Source: Adineta ricciae
Taxonomy: Eukaryota > Rotifera > Eurotatoria > Adinetida > Adinetidae
Assembly: GCA_905250025.1 (NCBI GenBank)
Contig: CAJNOJ010000011.1
Span: 873,287-937,286, forward strand
Reading direction: 5' to 3'
Length of the DNA: 64,000 nt
Shown piece by piece: positions 51,161 through 63,982 of the stretch (position 1 is its first letter; each line of letters opens with the position of its first letter). The notes beneath the pieces are model-generated. The model saw only the letters and a program-made list of their open reading frames with translations. It was not told the DNA's origin and ran no database searches. Position numbers and translations under genes: made by a program.

Positions 51161-53024
51161 ACACCACTATGTACAAACAATAGATATGAAGAATTATTCT
51201 ATTGATATCGATTGAATTACAAAGACAATAACACAACTTGAAAGCAATAGCAGCAGGAGAAAAAGAAATGTACATTGATTAGAGTTGACATAGCGAATGT
51301 CGCTTACTCGAATTTTCCCATATCCAGGAATATATCTTTGTTTGCCTTTGCATAGGAATCTGATATTGATAAGTAAAATAGAGATATGGATACACAGTAG
51401 GTCATCTGATAGATTTCACGCACACGCTCTCTCTCTCTCTAATTGTATTCAGAAGGACTGTTGATACATATGGTGAATCCTCTTGACCTGTATCAATGTT
51501 GATATCTAATCAAATTAATGTTCGACCTACCTTAATTCGTACGAGAAACGGTTTGTCTCGAAAATTTGATGTTGAGTTTAGCGATTTACTTGCATCATCC
51601 GCTGTTGGTTCATGTACAACGTATTTTCGTCGTGGCATCTTATCTTTCCATCAATGTTTATTAACTTGTGTATGTTGCTCGATACTTGTTAGCATATAAA
51701 ATATTAGCTGATTTCAGTCGAGCATATTCAGATCGCACAATGTTTTTCTAACAACGAGTGTCAAGAAGGACATATACACATTCTCTCATTTTTTTTCTCT
51801 ATATGTCTCTATCTCTCTGTTCTGTCTTTGTAAGATGAAGTCTCCTGTACACAATTAATTGAATGCCGGTGCCCTGGAAGTCAGATTCACAATGTGACAG
51901 AGACACAGTCAAGACCAGATGATTTATCAAAGGAAAAGATTAGACAAGGAAACTTGCTGCTTTGTTTCTATTTATTTTTCTAATGATAACTGAACATATT
52001 GTTACATATGTTCTTCGGCAAACAGATGGTGAATAAAATGACTTACTCTCAATTGATAATCTTGTTTGTCATTGTTGACTAAAGTTTCATCAACAGATTT
52101 TAACAATGTTCCTCGACGTAATCGCATTTGTTTCGCTGAGAAGTCGAACGGTGTATATGTCAGTGCAGATTTCTAACTACTGTTTTGTTCCGCTAGCGAA
52201 CAATGCAATATTGTTCGTCCATAAAGGGAGAAAAGACATAGGAATACGAAGAAACAGATCGCACGTACATTCGTCGATGTAATAACAAAGAAAATAGCAT
52301 ACAATCTAATGTCAGTCTTTACATTTTTGTATTTGGGTCATGTATAAATAAAGAGCAACTGATTGACTCGATAAGAAAACGTGATCTGACTACAGTAATC
52401 GGTGATTGATCGAATTAGTTTCATGATTGAGGCAAGACTTTACATTTAGTTAATTACTCTTTCGGAATATCACATTCCTTGCTTGATGTAAATATTCGAC
52501 TGATTCGTGATAAAGATTATCAAACAATAGATGAGTCTAATTGATCATTTGAGAAGGCGAACTGAACGTTCTGTTTCTTTAGTCTGATCAGGTAAAGCTT
52601 CTTCATATATTTAGTTGGCCTCTCGATTTCGAAAAGCAAAGCGAGATCAAACTTTTCCAGATGCTTTTCATGACTCATGGCAGTCGTTGATGTCTTCTAG
52701 TGTAATTCAATAATCTTATGTTTTTGACAGTATTATTTATCACCTTCATCGATAACAGTTATCATCAATGACCGGCATCAAGCATACTTCGTTCCTGCCG
52801 GTGCTATCAAATGCAAAACTAAAAACGCATGTCAATAGTTTTTATCGACTGAAGTCCTCGTGTAAGTCAAACCTATCGATGATGAAAATGTATAATTAAT
52901 ATTTTCAAGTGCATAAATCACCTCACATTCCGACTGTTCTTTTTTTTCTGTTTTGACAACGCGTGTAGATTTTGTACTCAATCGAATGGCAAAATGAAAG
53001 AATTTACAAGAGGAAATATCGAAG
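51161..53024. other. Intergenic, nothing recognised
   Basis: AT-rich with CTCTCTCT and T runs. The plus frame at 51496-51699 has no supporting features. Confidence 0.5.
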
Positions 53025-53966
53025 TTAGGTTAAAGTTTTACTCCAATTGATAGGATCGTCGGCTAGGATGACTCGTTCGACATGCCATTGATGGACACGA
53101 TTCCATCGATCATGTGCCCATTTATTTTCCATTAACTAGAAGGAAAAAGAGAAAATAATTCGAGTTATGTTGCTCTTTCTCGTACTTCTTTATTTTTGGT
53201 GGTAAATTCTAATAAATATTTCGCTCGTTGTTGTTGTTTTTGCTTGTATTGTTCTAAGTCTTGTCGATCTTTTTCAATAATTGATTGACATTCAAGATTC
53301 TTTCTTCCTCGTTCTGTCTTATCGAATTGAATTTTTTCTTTAATTTGTTCTTTCAATGACGTTCGCATGTATTTACTTCAAAGAAATAAGATCGGGAAAA
53401 TTGTATTGGGAACTTATGAAAAATACCTACTTATAGGATTCACGTTCAGCAATTTGAGAATAAGGATAAATCGTGTATTGAATGTGATCTTTGTTCCATT
53501 GTTTCTGTTGCATGGCTTGAGTACGTCGATAGTTGTGAAAATGCCGATCTTGTGTTTCAAATCTCGATGACATTCGATAAGGTTCATCCGGTCGGCTGGT
53601 AGTTAAGCGTTGCGGAGGAACATACTGATCGTATTGGTGACGAATGTCTTCACGTTGTAAAGGTTCCCAGAGGTAATCATAATCAGCTGGTTCGCGTATT
53701 AATGGTTTCCATATTCCATTATGAGCTTGGACAGCAGCAGATTTCGGAACTGGTAAGTGTCTTAGAGTTGTATCAGATCGTGGTAAAATCTTGATTTTTG
53801 GTGTTTGAATCCGTATAGGAGTAATAGAAACGCGCTTCGATGAAGTTAATCGAGTAGAACTACAAGGTGGTAGTGCTGTCTCAGGTGCACTTTGGCGCGA
53901 TGACAAAGCTGTGTCTAATGATTGTACTGGTGTTGCTTTGATATCCAAGAACGGTAGGACAGTCAT
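53025..53966 (-). CDS. Hypothetical basic protein, 278 aa, possibly ciliary
   Basis: Exons 53966-53431, 53375-53186 and 53135-53025 sum to exactly 279 codons. The N-terminal third is Ser/Thr/Pro-rich and disordered. The middle is rich in Tyr, Arg and Pro (DYDYLWEPLQREDIRHQYDQ, YRMSSRFETQ). The C-terminal half is a charged helix (LKEQIKEKIQFDKTERGRKN, DLEQYKQKQQQRAKYLLEF) ending WNRVHQWHVERV and DDPINWSK. This mix of short Tyr/Pro motifs and charged helices is seen in microtubule-inner and sperm-tail proteins, but I recognise no family; that suggestion is weak inference. Confidence 0.6.
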
Positions 53967-54448
53967 AGTTGTGCTTTATTTTACTTGAAAGTTAATTTCT
54001 GACATTCTCATGTAAGTATGTTAAGTAAGTTAAAAGTCAGTAGAAAAATATACTTAAATCATTTTTTTTCTTCAATTTTTTTTCAAATAGTAACAAAAGC
54101 AAAGGTAGAAAAGTATTTTGTTTGTTGTACAAATAGATGTTGTTCACATAGGTCGGTTAAAAAAAGCAAAAGGAAAAAAGAATAATAACAGGTTTCACTT
54201 ATCGCCGAAGGGACTCTTCGCATACAAAACTCTGTCAAGTGTATTAATTCAAATTCTTGTTGTTAACACAAGAAGGATAATCATTTTGTCAGGTGTCAAG
54301 ATAGTACTTTTATTTTGATAATTATTGAACGATTAAAAAAGGTTTACACACGATTTTTGTTTTCAAAGAATTATTAATAGAAAAAAAAAAGAAAGTGACT
54401 GTTGATGAAGAAAAAAAATACGTTGACAATCATGCTGGTTGTATTTGT
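53967..54448. other. Intergenic between convergent/tandem minus-strand genes
   Basis: T/A-rich; no feature beyond the 3' flank of the EF-hand gene. Confidence 0.5.
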
Positions 54449-55211
54449 TTAGCCTGTCATTAATTTGTAAAATTCTATTCGAACGAAAGAGACAAAATAG
54501 GAAATTAATATGGAGGAAATCACAGTTTTTACCTTCGTAATCGACAGTGCCTGAACCATCTTCGTCGACTTCAGAGATAATTTGTTCGACTTCATCATCT
54601 GGCATGTCGGGATCGAGTGCCTTGAAGATCATTTTCAAATCGGCAACCTAAATGATTTTTTAAAGGAAAACAAAATCATTCATCAATCAGTGTCAAAGTC
54701 ATGTTTTCTCACATCGATAACACCACGGCTGTTTTTATCGAAGACACGAAATACTTCACGTAATTCTCGTTCATCTTCAGCTTCCTTGGTCTTCTTTGCC
54801 ATTAAAGCAAGAAATTCATCCTAAAAGGAAAACATTACTTGACTTCGCTTCTATTTTGTCGATACGTACGAAATCGACGGTACCACTTCCTAGAGAAGCA
54901 AATCAGTTCGTTAGATTCATGTGAGAGAAAAATGAGGCTTTGAAAAACTTACCATCACCATCGACAGCTTCGATACATTCAGCTAATTGATCAGGTTTGA
55001 GATTGTGTCCTAAGTTTTTCATGACTGTACCAAGAATCGATGTTGGAATTTCGCCCTTTCGTTCTTTGTCGTACATGTTGAATGCATCTCGAATTTCAGC
55101 AATTTGATCATCGGTCAATTGAAATTCTTGTTCTTCTTCAGCCTGAAAATCGAACAAACATTCAACTTTGTTTGCAACTCTTACAATCCAACAGCAATCT
55201 TAACTCACCAT
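54449..55211 (-). CDS. Troponin C / calmodulin-like EF-hand protein
   Basis: Six exons: 55211-55209 (ATG only), 55142-54953, 54889-54870, 54820-54713, 54647-54533 and 54474-54449, giving 153 aa. Four EF-hands: DKERKGEIPTSI (atypical), DGDGSGTVDFDE, DKNSRGVIDVAD (atypical) and DEDGSGTVDYEE. The sites with the complete Asp/Gly/Glu pattern are EF2 and EF4, as in invertebrate troponin C, and the C-terminus EEFYKLMTG also fits. The intron directly after the initiator ATG is shared with many calmodulin-family genes. Likely a calcium sensor of muscle or a related calmodulin. The 20-nt third exon is unusually small. Confidence 0.9.
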
Positions 55212-56597
55212 CTTCTTCGATATGTATGTATTGTTTAGTTATCAGAAAAAGAACGTATTCCTTCGCAAATATCTCCTGATGCTTTTCTGAAGTGCAATTC
55301 CTCTAAACAAACCGAAAAGGAAAGAAAGAGAAAGAGAGAGAGAGGGAAAGGAAAAATAGGCGGCTCTACGTTGTTTGTTTCCTATAAATAATAAGACGAG
55401 AAAATTCTCTATATGTATATCTTTCTTCTGGTACCAAATCTATACTCTGGACAAGCAAATAACTAACTGTACAATTGTCGAGAAAAGAGGAAAAAAAGGA
55501 AAGAAGTCGATGTTGTCGGGAAAACAAGAGAAATGTTGCTGCACACATCGTGTTAGGCCATATATACATAAACGGATATCAACGAGTCAAATAAAATCGC
55601 TGCTACCATCGTATTTATGTTATGTTAGCTACAGAACAACTGAATGGCATCTATTCCATGTCGATATGAGAAACAAAGAATCAGAAAGGAGAAAATGCGT
55701 AGGTTATGCCTATATAGGACGATGGATGGTGATATATATTCCGTGGTTGATAACGATGACAAAAATAGAACTCGAGCAAGGCATATCCTAGGATCTACTT
55801 GGATAAACAGATATTTCGCGTTTTTTTCAATGAATAGATTTCACAATACATGATTTCTTTTGTACAGTTATGAATATGATATGCACATGAAAAAGGATCG
55901 GACAAGAAGAATAATATCAACAAACATCCAAAGAGATTTTCTTTCTTTTTTTTCCTGTTTGTGCCTCAAATTTCCACGGTGCATAGTACGATGTTCTACT
56001 TCAACACTTTAACCATCATCATAACAAAGAATGTTGTCCCCAGTGCCAACAACAATAGTCTAATAAAGAGCATCCAGTATTGAATGGATGTACGAAAGAA
56101 TAAGAAGAAAAAATAGGAAGAATTGTTATGCTATGGCTGCTGTTAGAATGATGAGAGTATTGACTTATGCTCGCTATCCTTTGAGTTCTGATAATCGTCC
56201 TCTCATATACCAATACGGATGCATTCAACAAATTTCTGCTCTTCGCTTCTGATATTTAGTCGCACAAACATTGAGACGTATATTAACATAAGTAAAGCAA
56301 AGGAAAGACGGATATCTACAGAGAAATACATCCCTAGTAGAAAAATAATATCAGTCAGAACGAAATCAAGCATATAAAGAGAGAATCGACCAATATAAAA
56401 ATACATAGAATATCGCAAGACGATTTGGACGAAACAGCTGGTTGAAGAAATCTATTTTTCTCTTCGTTTCTACTTCATTGTTTCAACAGCGATCTTGTGG
56501 CAAATCTAATTTCTTGCTTGTGTCCTTTTCTTCCTACTCGCATTTACTTCTTCATGTTCCATATTGTTATTGTGTACGATTCTTACCAAGACTACTG
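55212..56597. other. Shared upstream region of two divergent EF-hand genes
   Basis: 1.4 kb with a purine tract near 55312-55350 (GAAAGAGAAAGAGAGAGAGAG) and no recognised gene. It separates the start codons of the minus-strand troponin C-like gene and the plus-strand EF-hand gene and so probably contains both promoters. Confidence 0.5.
55312..55350 (+). repeat. GA-rich purine tract
   Basis: Imperfect (GAAA/GA)n run about 100 bp upstream of the troponin C-like gene start. A simple repeat, possibly promoter-associated. Confidence 0.6.
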
Positions 56598-57366
56598 ATG
56601 ACAATGCGTACCAATTCGGTTTCAATCGAGCAAGACAATAGTATGTATTGTTTACTCTGAAAAATTCTTCTCTACTAATCTAACTTTGATTTCATCGTTT
56701 CGTAAAGAATTGAAAGAAGCATTTGCTCTATTCGATCGTGTCGGTGGAGGTGTTATCCGCACGAAAGATCTCGAGCATGTCATGCAATGTATTGGTTATC
56801 GGACGACGCCTGGTGAATTAGAGCAGATGATACAAGAAGCCGATATTGATGGTTCGTCATTCGCGAATGATCTTTGCGTGCCACACTGATGGCCTCTGTT
56901 TAGGTGATGGCCTTGTGAATTTCAATGAATTCAAGCTAATGATGAATCACAAAGGTGAAAATCGGCTGAACATATTTAACGATGAACTTCTCAACGAAGC
57001 ATTTCGAATCTTTGACAAAGAAGGCAATGGATTCATCACCGAAAAAGGACTCCGCGCTGTAATGAATAATCTTGGTAAAATGACAGTGAAATCAGTCGTA
57101 TTATTGTGCTTTGAATTTGTGATCTAGGTGAACAGTTAACTGATGATGAACTTCACGATATGATTCGAGAAGCGGATCTCGACGGAAACCATCGAATTGA
57201 TTATGCGGAGTTTTCTGCGTTAGTTCGTCGTCTTCTTCAAGTAGAAAATCTTTCGTCAAACTTAACAGCAGTCACCGGTGCAGGTGCATATGAAGGTCGA
57301 GGTATAATTCCATATATTGATGATGATCCCGAAGAAGATGCAACGATGAACAAGAATATCAAGTGA
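56598..57366 (+). CDS. Divergent calmodulin-like protein with C-terminal extension, 198 aa
   Basis: Exons 56598-56640, 56708-56851, 56904-57074 and 57128-57366. [14 protein letters not shown] precedes [20 protein letters not shown] (EF1), then [20 protein letters not shown] (EF2), [20 protein letters not shown] (EF3) and [16 protein letters not shown] (EF4). EF1 ([12 protein letters not shown]) has lost acidic ligands at positions 3 and 5, and EF3 lacks the Glu at position 12 (Gly instead). EF2 and EF4 look competent. A 36-residue extension ([20 protein letters not shown] then DDDPEEDA) follows EF4, absent from calmodulin. ATG 56604 is an alternative start. A specialised calcium sensor is likely. 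Confidence 0.88.
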
Positions 57367-57629
57367 CGCTTTTTTCTTCTACAGCATTATGTCTGATGAT
57401 GAAACATATGCACAAGCGCAAGAAGAAGCTCAATTAGTTTTAGTTTCTCTTCCAACGCATCAAAGACAAACCTTTGTATTTTAAATGATTATTTTTGTTA
57501 TTGGAAACATATTTTTTGTCGAACACCCGAACGCATTTTGCTCAGATATAACTCTACTTGTTTGTACTATCTAATTATCTTTAATTTATTTGAAAAAGAA
57601 AGACGTTTTATACATAACAGAATAAATAT

Positions 57630-59885
57630 TTAGAACGGTAATCTCTTTAAGAGCGCATCGGTGTCAATATTCATCGGCAAATCACCAAAGATCGAGCCGC
57701 GATCAGGTCCCAGACGGGATGCACAAAAAGCGTCGCTAACACTTTGTGGTAGACGACGGACAAGAAGAGCACCTTGAAAGCACAACGCTAACTGTGTTGC
57801 TAATGTTCGTGCGTGACGCTCAAGCATAGTTGCAGAAAGATCTTTAGATAATAAATGTTTTTCCAGGTGATCGACAGCAGCATCTAAGTGTTTATTTGAA
57901 CCCTTAGTTTCATGGATAAATGATAAATAAGCTTGTAATGATTCAGGTGACTTTTTCATTGAACGTAGAATATCCAAGCAAATGACATTACCACTGCCTT
58001 CCCTACAAGCAAAAGTCTCAGTAACCGATTTCTTAGTGAAATGGGCGAGTTTACCAAATACTATTCAATGGCGCTTCACGATATATGCGTGGCATCATTG
58101 ATTCTTCAACATATCCAGCACCACCGAGGCATTCCAATGCTTCGTAAGTCGTTTCAGGTGTACGCTTACAAATCCAAAACTTCGCCAAGGCAGTCGCAAT
58201 ACGTGACAGTGCAAGAACTTCTCCAGTATTGTTTGAGTGAACATTATTGTACGTTGCATCGAAAAGTGTGGACAGATACATAACAAATGCGGTAGCTGCT
58301 TCGGATTCCAGCAATAAATCAACAAGCACTTGTTTCATCAATGGTTGATCGATTAGCAAACGACCGAATGCTTTACGATGACGTGCATGCCAATTCGCCT
58401 ACGAAAAAGATCTTGGTAGATGAAAACTTTCGTACTGGTGAAAATATTTACTTGAACTAAAGCTTGCCGCATTAGCGCAGCACTTGATGTTGCACTATCT
58501 AAGCGTGTTCCATTGATCATTTCAAGAATCACTTTCACACCATCATGCCCTTTGCCCAATAACCACTACAACACATGATCGGTTTGGAAATTCCACGAAG
58601 AAGTCAACTTACACCCTGAGTGTTATTCAATTCGATTTCACTTGATGCATTTGAACGGTTACCAAGTTTATCTTTTAATCGTTGGATATAGAATGGATTA
58701 CGTTCCCCGTTAGGTAACCAACGTGGAACGAAAAAGCAAGATGGAATATAATGAGTAGGCGATGTGTTAACATTGTCAGCATCGTGAATTTGAGCAAGTA
58801 TAAGAAAACCATCGCTCATCGGTGCAGAACAGAACCATCTGAGAAAACCCGAGTAATTTCTTACTAATGTGATTTTAATAAAATGTCCTCTACATACTTA
58901 TGGCCAACAAGAATGTAACGTTTCTCTTCAGCATCATCACAATAAGCTTTAGTTGTATTTGCTCGTACATCACTACCACCTTGTTTTTCTGTCAATGCCA
59001 TACCTAGAACAAGAATATCGATGACCTTCGGGTGAATTGAAGCATATATCCATTCTACCGATAGTTAATCCAGATTTAGCTTTTGCTGGTATACATCGTG
59101 AATCGTATTTTCGTGATAAAATTTTCTCCAATGGAAAACTGTCAACCAATTTTTTGCTTGTGCAGTGCAAGTAACGATGAAGAAGGGGATAACCCGAATA
59201 AGTCATTGATAGTGGACAACATACACCTGCTTCGACTTGTGTTAAAATATACAATCCTGCCTAGAACAAAAGATGATAAACTTCGCGTGACATATCTATT
59301 GCAACTGATTACATACTGTGTGCTGTAAATGTCCGTGTGAATTGATACTTGTTTGTGAACCAGGTAATGATTCCCAGGCAACAGAATGAACCTAGAAAGC
59401 ATACGGTAAGGAACGAGTTTGGCTTTCAAACTTACGCCATATCTCATGCCGACTTGCATCAAGTCATGATAAACTGGATGGAAATTAACTTCATCGATAC
59501 GTTGTCCATAGCGATCGAATTGATGTAACATAGGTACTTGCCGATTAGCTATTTGGCCTTGTTCATGCCAATGAAATGTACCCAATTCAAGTCCCATATC
59601 TTTGATCTGCCCTTTATTTTCTTTAGTAACAAATTCTCGCAGCGTTAAATCACTTTTATATAAATCGTTATATTCAAGTGGTGGAACTTGATTCTTGACC
59701 TGATGAGTGAATTGATTGGTTAATGGTCGCCGTGGCGGAGTATTTGAAACGCTTGATAAAGTATAATCATCGGTCTGATTTTGCTGCTCAGCTTTACTTT
59801 CATTAGTAACAGCAGGTTGTGCCTGAGTTCCTAAAGTTCGTTGTAACAACTGGTGATTGAGAAATGAAAGACGGGGCCGCAACAT
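57630..59885 (-). CDS. AidB-like acyl-CoA dehydrogenase
   Basis: About eight exons from ATG 59885 to a stop at 57630. The first ~60 residues (MLRPRLSFLNHQLLQRTLGT...) resemble a mitochondrial presequence. The body aligns from memory with E. coli AidB and nematode ACDH-11: MLHQFDRYGQRIDEVNFHPV YHDLMQ, VHSVAWE, VEAGVCCPLSMTYSGYPLL, GMALTEKQGGSDVRANTT (flavin/substrate loop), FFVPRWLPNGE, RLKDKLGNRSNASSEIEL, NWHARHRKAFGRLLIDQPLM, ALECLGGAGYVEESMMPRIY REAP and EGSGNVICLDILRSM. It is an FAD-dependent enzyme family; AidB itself protects DNA from alkylation and ACDH-11 handles long-chain acyl-CoAs. Multiple short introns argue it is a resident gene. Antisense frames at 58041-58283 and 59083-59328 are shadows. 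Confidence 0.92.
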
Positions 59886-61152
59886 AAATATGTCTTTTCT
59901 GAAACACAGAGCATGGATTATTGTGTTGACCGATCGGCAAAATAACGTTTTACGATAGAGATGAGAGATTTTAAGATTAGATACGAAGTTTCATTTGAGT
60001 ATTTGCATACTACATGAAATCGTACGGTAATTCATACAGTTCCTCATCGACAACTACGCAAAAGAAAAAGCAAAACGAATGAAAATATTCTCCCTCTGCA
60101 TACGATGATAGTGTGTCAAATGGTTTTTCTTTTATTTATTTATTCTTTGTAGAGAGATAAAAATAAAGTAAAGAGCAGTCACACCTCTTCTCTTCAATTT
60201 CACTCGAATCGAACGAACGATGCACATACCGGTTCTGATTAGTACTTCGGAAATATCCATCCACCGATTCGTTGTTCATCAATAGATGTCACGTGGTGAC
60301 AGACATGACGTGTTCAACATTCGGAGCATTCTGCTTACATGTACGAAGATTTTCTTTGTTTTTTTTTGAATTCTTAATTATCAATTATAGAAAATCGAAA
60401 GGAAAATCAGCAGAAACAAAAGTAAGAGACATGTTATGTAAATAAACGTTACAACAGATAACACAGATACAGTTAACATACGCGAATTGACACTTTGTTA
60501 GTATTGTCGACTTTCTCGACTACTGTTCGTTTACCTCATTTGAATTACACAAGTACACACGGAACAACAGAAGAACAACCCGATGTAAGAATTTAAGAGA
60601 TAGATACAAAGCAAATAGTCATTCGGTCATATTGGTCGTTTACATAAAAAAAAAGAAGAAAAGAGAGAAAATACAAATCGAAAAAGCAAACAACAAACTA
60701 ACATGTATGTATATATATATATATAACTGTTCTTTCTCGTTCTAAATGAACATACACGCACGGGTAATAGGAACTAAGAAACTTCTTTTGTTGTGTTTTT
60801 GTTGTGAAAAATATGCAATCAACACAAAAGCTTATATATAGAGAGCAAGAGAAAATGAAAAGAGATCATAGATAGAAGAGACTGTTCATCAGATTCATCC
60901 AGACATGTACTCTAACGAAAGCGAAACGCAAGAAAAAGACTGTTCTGTGTTTGTTTCGGTTGAATAAAAGAATAGAAGAGAAGAGCAACCAACCGGGAAC
61001 ACACGAGAGACAGTAAAAAATAGAAATAACCCGAATAAAAGAGACGAAAAACGAAATGGTGATGGATAATCAACGATGAAAATAATTTAAAGAAAATACA
61101 CACGACAAAATGTAAAGAGAAACAACGGTATCTGAATAAACAAAATCAAAAC
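59886..61152. other. Intergenic between AidB-like gene start and BCL11 3' end
   Basis: Purine-rich DNA with an AT dinucleotide run. It probably contains the BCL11 3' UTR and the AidB-like promoter. No gene recognised. Confidence 0.5.
60706..60724. repeat. (TA)n microsatellite
   Basis: About nine TA units within the intergenic region. Confidence 0.8.
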
Positions 61153-63982
61153 TCAAGTTTGCTCGTTGGATACTTGTTCATTATCTTCAATCAGGTCAAT
61201 ATCATCATCTTCGTCTTCTCCGCCCACGTCATTTTGTTCATCGAGAATTTCCGCATATGTAGAATAATCTTCGGCAGTTAATTCTTCACCGTCATCGTTC
61301 GAATAGTCAGTCTTCATGTCGGTTGTTGATTTGCGCGTCGAGACGCTCGAAGTCGAATGTTGCTGTTGCTGTTGTTGTTTGAACACAGCAAGAATTTGTG
61401 GATTGTGCTCACAACGGCGCATATGTTTTTCTAATGTGCTGGCCACAGAAAATGGCATTGAACAATAACGGCAATGAAATGCTTCATTTCCACCGCGACC
61501 GTGCGTTTTCATATGTCGTGTTAATTTCGATGATTGAGCGCATGCGTACGCACACAGCTCACACTTATACGGTTTTTCGCCTAAGAAATATACTTTTTCA
61601 GTAGGGAAAGACAAACGATGAAAGATATTTACCAGTATGACTTCGACGATGAACTGTTAAGTTCGAACAGTTTTTGAAAACCTTTCCGCAGAATTCACAT
61701 GTATCATTTCGTCGATCACGCTTGACGAATCGTTGTGCAGCAGGACTAGATACACGTGCGGTATTCGAATTGTTTTGAGTTAGCGTTCGAGATTGATGTG
61801 AAGTATTTTCATCAGGTGACAGTTGAGAATGATCCATCAGAGCTTGATCACCGGTATTATTATTCCCGCTTGCTATTGACAAATTCAGAGCCGCTGTTGC
61901 AGATGGCGATGCACCTGTTAGTGACGGAGATGAACGCGTAGATAGTAAACCACCACCGCTATCGATGATTGAATCTAGATGGAAAGATTAGAGGTTTTTT
62001 TTTATAAAAAAAAAAGTACTGTCGTATCAGCTTACTTGATTGTGGTGATGACGAATGTTGTTGTATTGTCATATCAGCATCTGTTGACGGTACTATTGAT
62101 CGAAATGCTTGATGCAACCATTGAAAATTCTCGTTTGTGGTTGTTCCACTCGTTGTAGAATCTAATTCTCTGTCATGCCTCGATGTTGATCGATTATCGT
62201 CCGTAGTGGAGAGTTCATTTTTGACAGATACGTTTAATTGTTGTTGCGTGATGCCATTTGATAGACGAGTTGGCTTACGCTGATGACGTTTTCGTTGCGA
62301 TTGAGATAATGGTTGTTGAATGGATGTTGCAAGCATATTGGATTTAGTTTTATTTTGATGCATTGATGTTGCCCGTTCATCTTCGGACGAGGATAAATAA
62401 ACTGAACGTGCAGGAGAACCTGATAGACGACGAGGTGCACTAGCGGACGGTGGAACAGGCCGTTTATGTTCAATTTCATCATTTTGTCCGGAATCAGTTG
62501 GTCGTCGTCGTTTTTGATGTCGTGTATTATGACTGGCATCTAATTTTTCAAGGAGATCATATGATTTATCGTTCACGAATCAATCCAGAAATGATCCTAC
62601 CTCCACGATTATGTACATTGTTGTCTGAGTTAGCATCAGTCTAAAATTGAAACGATGAGTGACCGATGAAATTGAACGAAAAAGCAACTTTACCCGCATA
62701 GGTTTGGGCGTGAGAAATTGTTGATCTGTCAATGATATCGTCTCATTATTAGGCTTATCTTTTCCACATGTTTGACACGCATGCTGCTTTGCTACTTCAG
62801 TAAGCAACTTGGCAATTGAACTTGATTGATGTGCAACTTCTTGTAATAGACTTGGATACGACGAAGGTGGAATCGATGAAACCAGTGTTGACAATGGCAG
62901 GTTGACCTTCGAATGAATACCTGCTGCGTAAGAATTACCATCAGTTGTCGCTCGTACTAATAAAGACTGTTGTTGTGCCGATCGAGTAGCATTAGCTGCG
63001 GCGATCAGTTGATTCGATGCGAATGTTGTCGATGATGTGAGCGATCGATTTGATGGTGTAACATCTTTCAATGCACCTTCAAGCAGATTTAGATCTACGT
63101 TCGATAGTGATGAATCAGTTGATAGTAGACCATTAGCTATTAACCCTGTTGTATGAGTATTAATCGAAGGATTTTCATTGAGACATGCACTGTACATTTT
63201 TACGCCATGTAAACGCTGATAATGTTGAATGAGATACCATGCTAAAAGTAAATGAATAGAAAGATAAAAGTAAAATTAACGTTATGCTTCGATTTTACCT
63301 GTACTATATACATCACCACATTGACTGCATTCGAAATTGTAAGGTTCGGCTGTAGAACAAGAACGAAACGGATTGACTTAGATCGTGGAAAATTGATATC
63401 GATCAACTTACCCGTATTGTTCAATGTATTGGCATTCGCATCAACCAGTACTTTAGAAACATTTGATTGTTTTTGTGATGCCGGATGTCGATGGTGAACG
63501 GTATGTTCGATTTCATTTCCACCTAGATTGCTACATGATTGACTTTTTCTTTCATCGTCGTCATCATCATCGTCGCCTTCGCCATCACCTTCGTTATCAT
63601 CATCATCATTATCACCTTCACGTTGTCGTTGTTGGGATAGAAAATAAGGAATTTGCTGTTTATTTTCTTTGTTACCACACGTCGCTTTGTGTTCGATAAA
63701 TTTTACAATATCGGACAGTTGAAAGTCTTGTTGACATGAGCCGCATACGAGCATATCGATAAATTTTATACGATTGTCAGGCATTTGTGCCGAACTGTTT
63801 ACATTAGTACTGTTCATTGAGGAGATCATTCCCGTTGATGACGCTGAAGATTTCATTGTCGATCGTTTCGATGATCTATCATTTGTATTAGTGTCATTAC
63901 TGCCGTTGGTCTTCATCATTGATAATAATCGATTACTACTGCTGGTCATGGTCAGCAGTGGCTCAACAGTACCGTTGAGCAT
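61153..63982 (-). CDS. BCL11: BCL11 (CTIP) family C2H2 zinc-finger transcription factor
   Basis: Seven exons (63982-63412, 63349-63299, 63241-62694, 62640-62601, 62539-62036, 61974-61633 and 61580-61153) sum to exactly 828 codons. N-terminal finger [26 protein letters not shown] is the BCL11-type CCHC finger; a second is [26 protein letters not shown]. The C-terminal triple finger [44 protein letters not shown] and [20 protein letters not shown] is nearly identical to BCL11A/B, which bind TGACCA-type DNA sites. Long Ser/Thr/Gln-rich linkers and acidic runs ([32 protein letters not shown]) lie between. The usual N-terminal MSRRKQ NuRD-binding motif is not at this start; an upstream exon beyond 64000 is possible, since a splice acceptor-like TTTTTAG lies just before the ATG. 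Confidence 0.93.

Noticed and set aside
58041..58283. Plus-strand frame opposite the AidB-like gene
   Set aside because: Antisense shadow of a well-matched coding exon.
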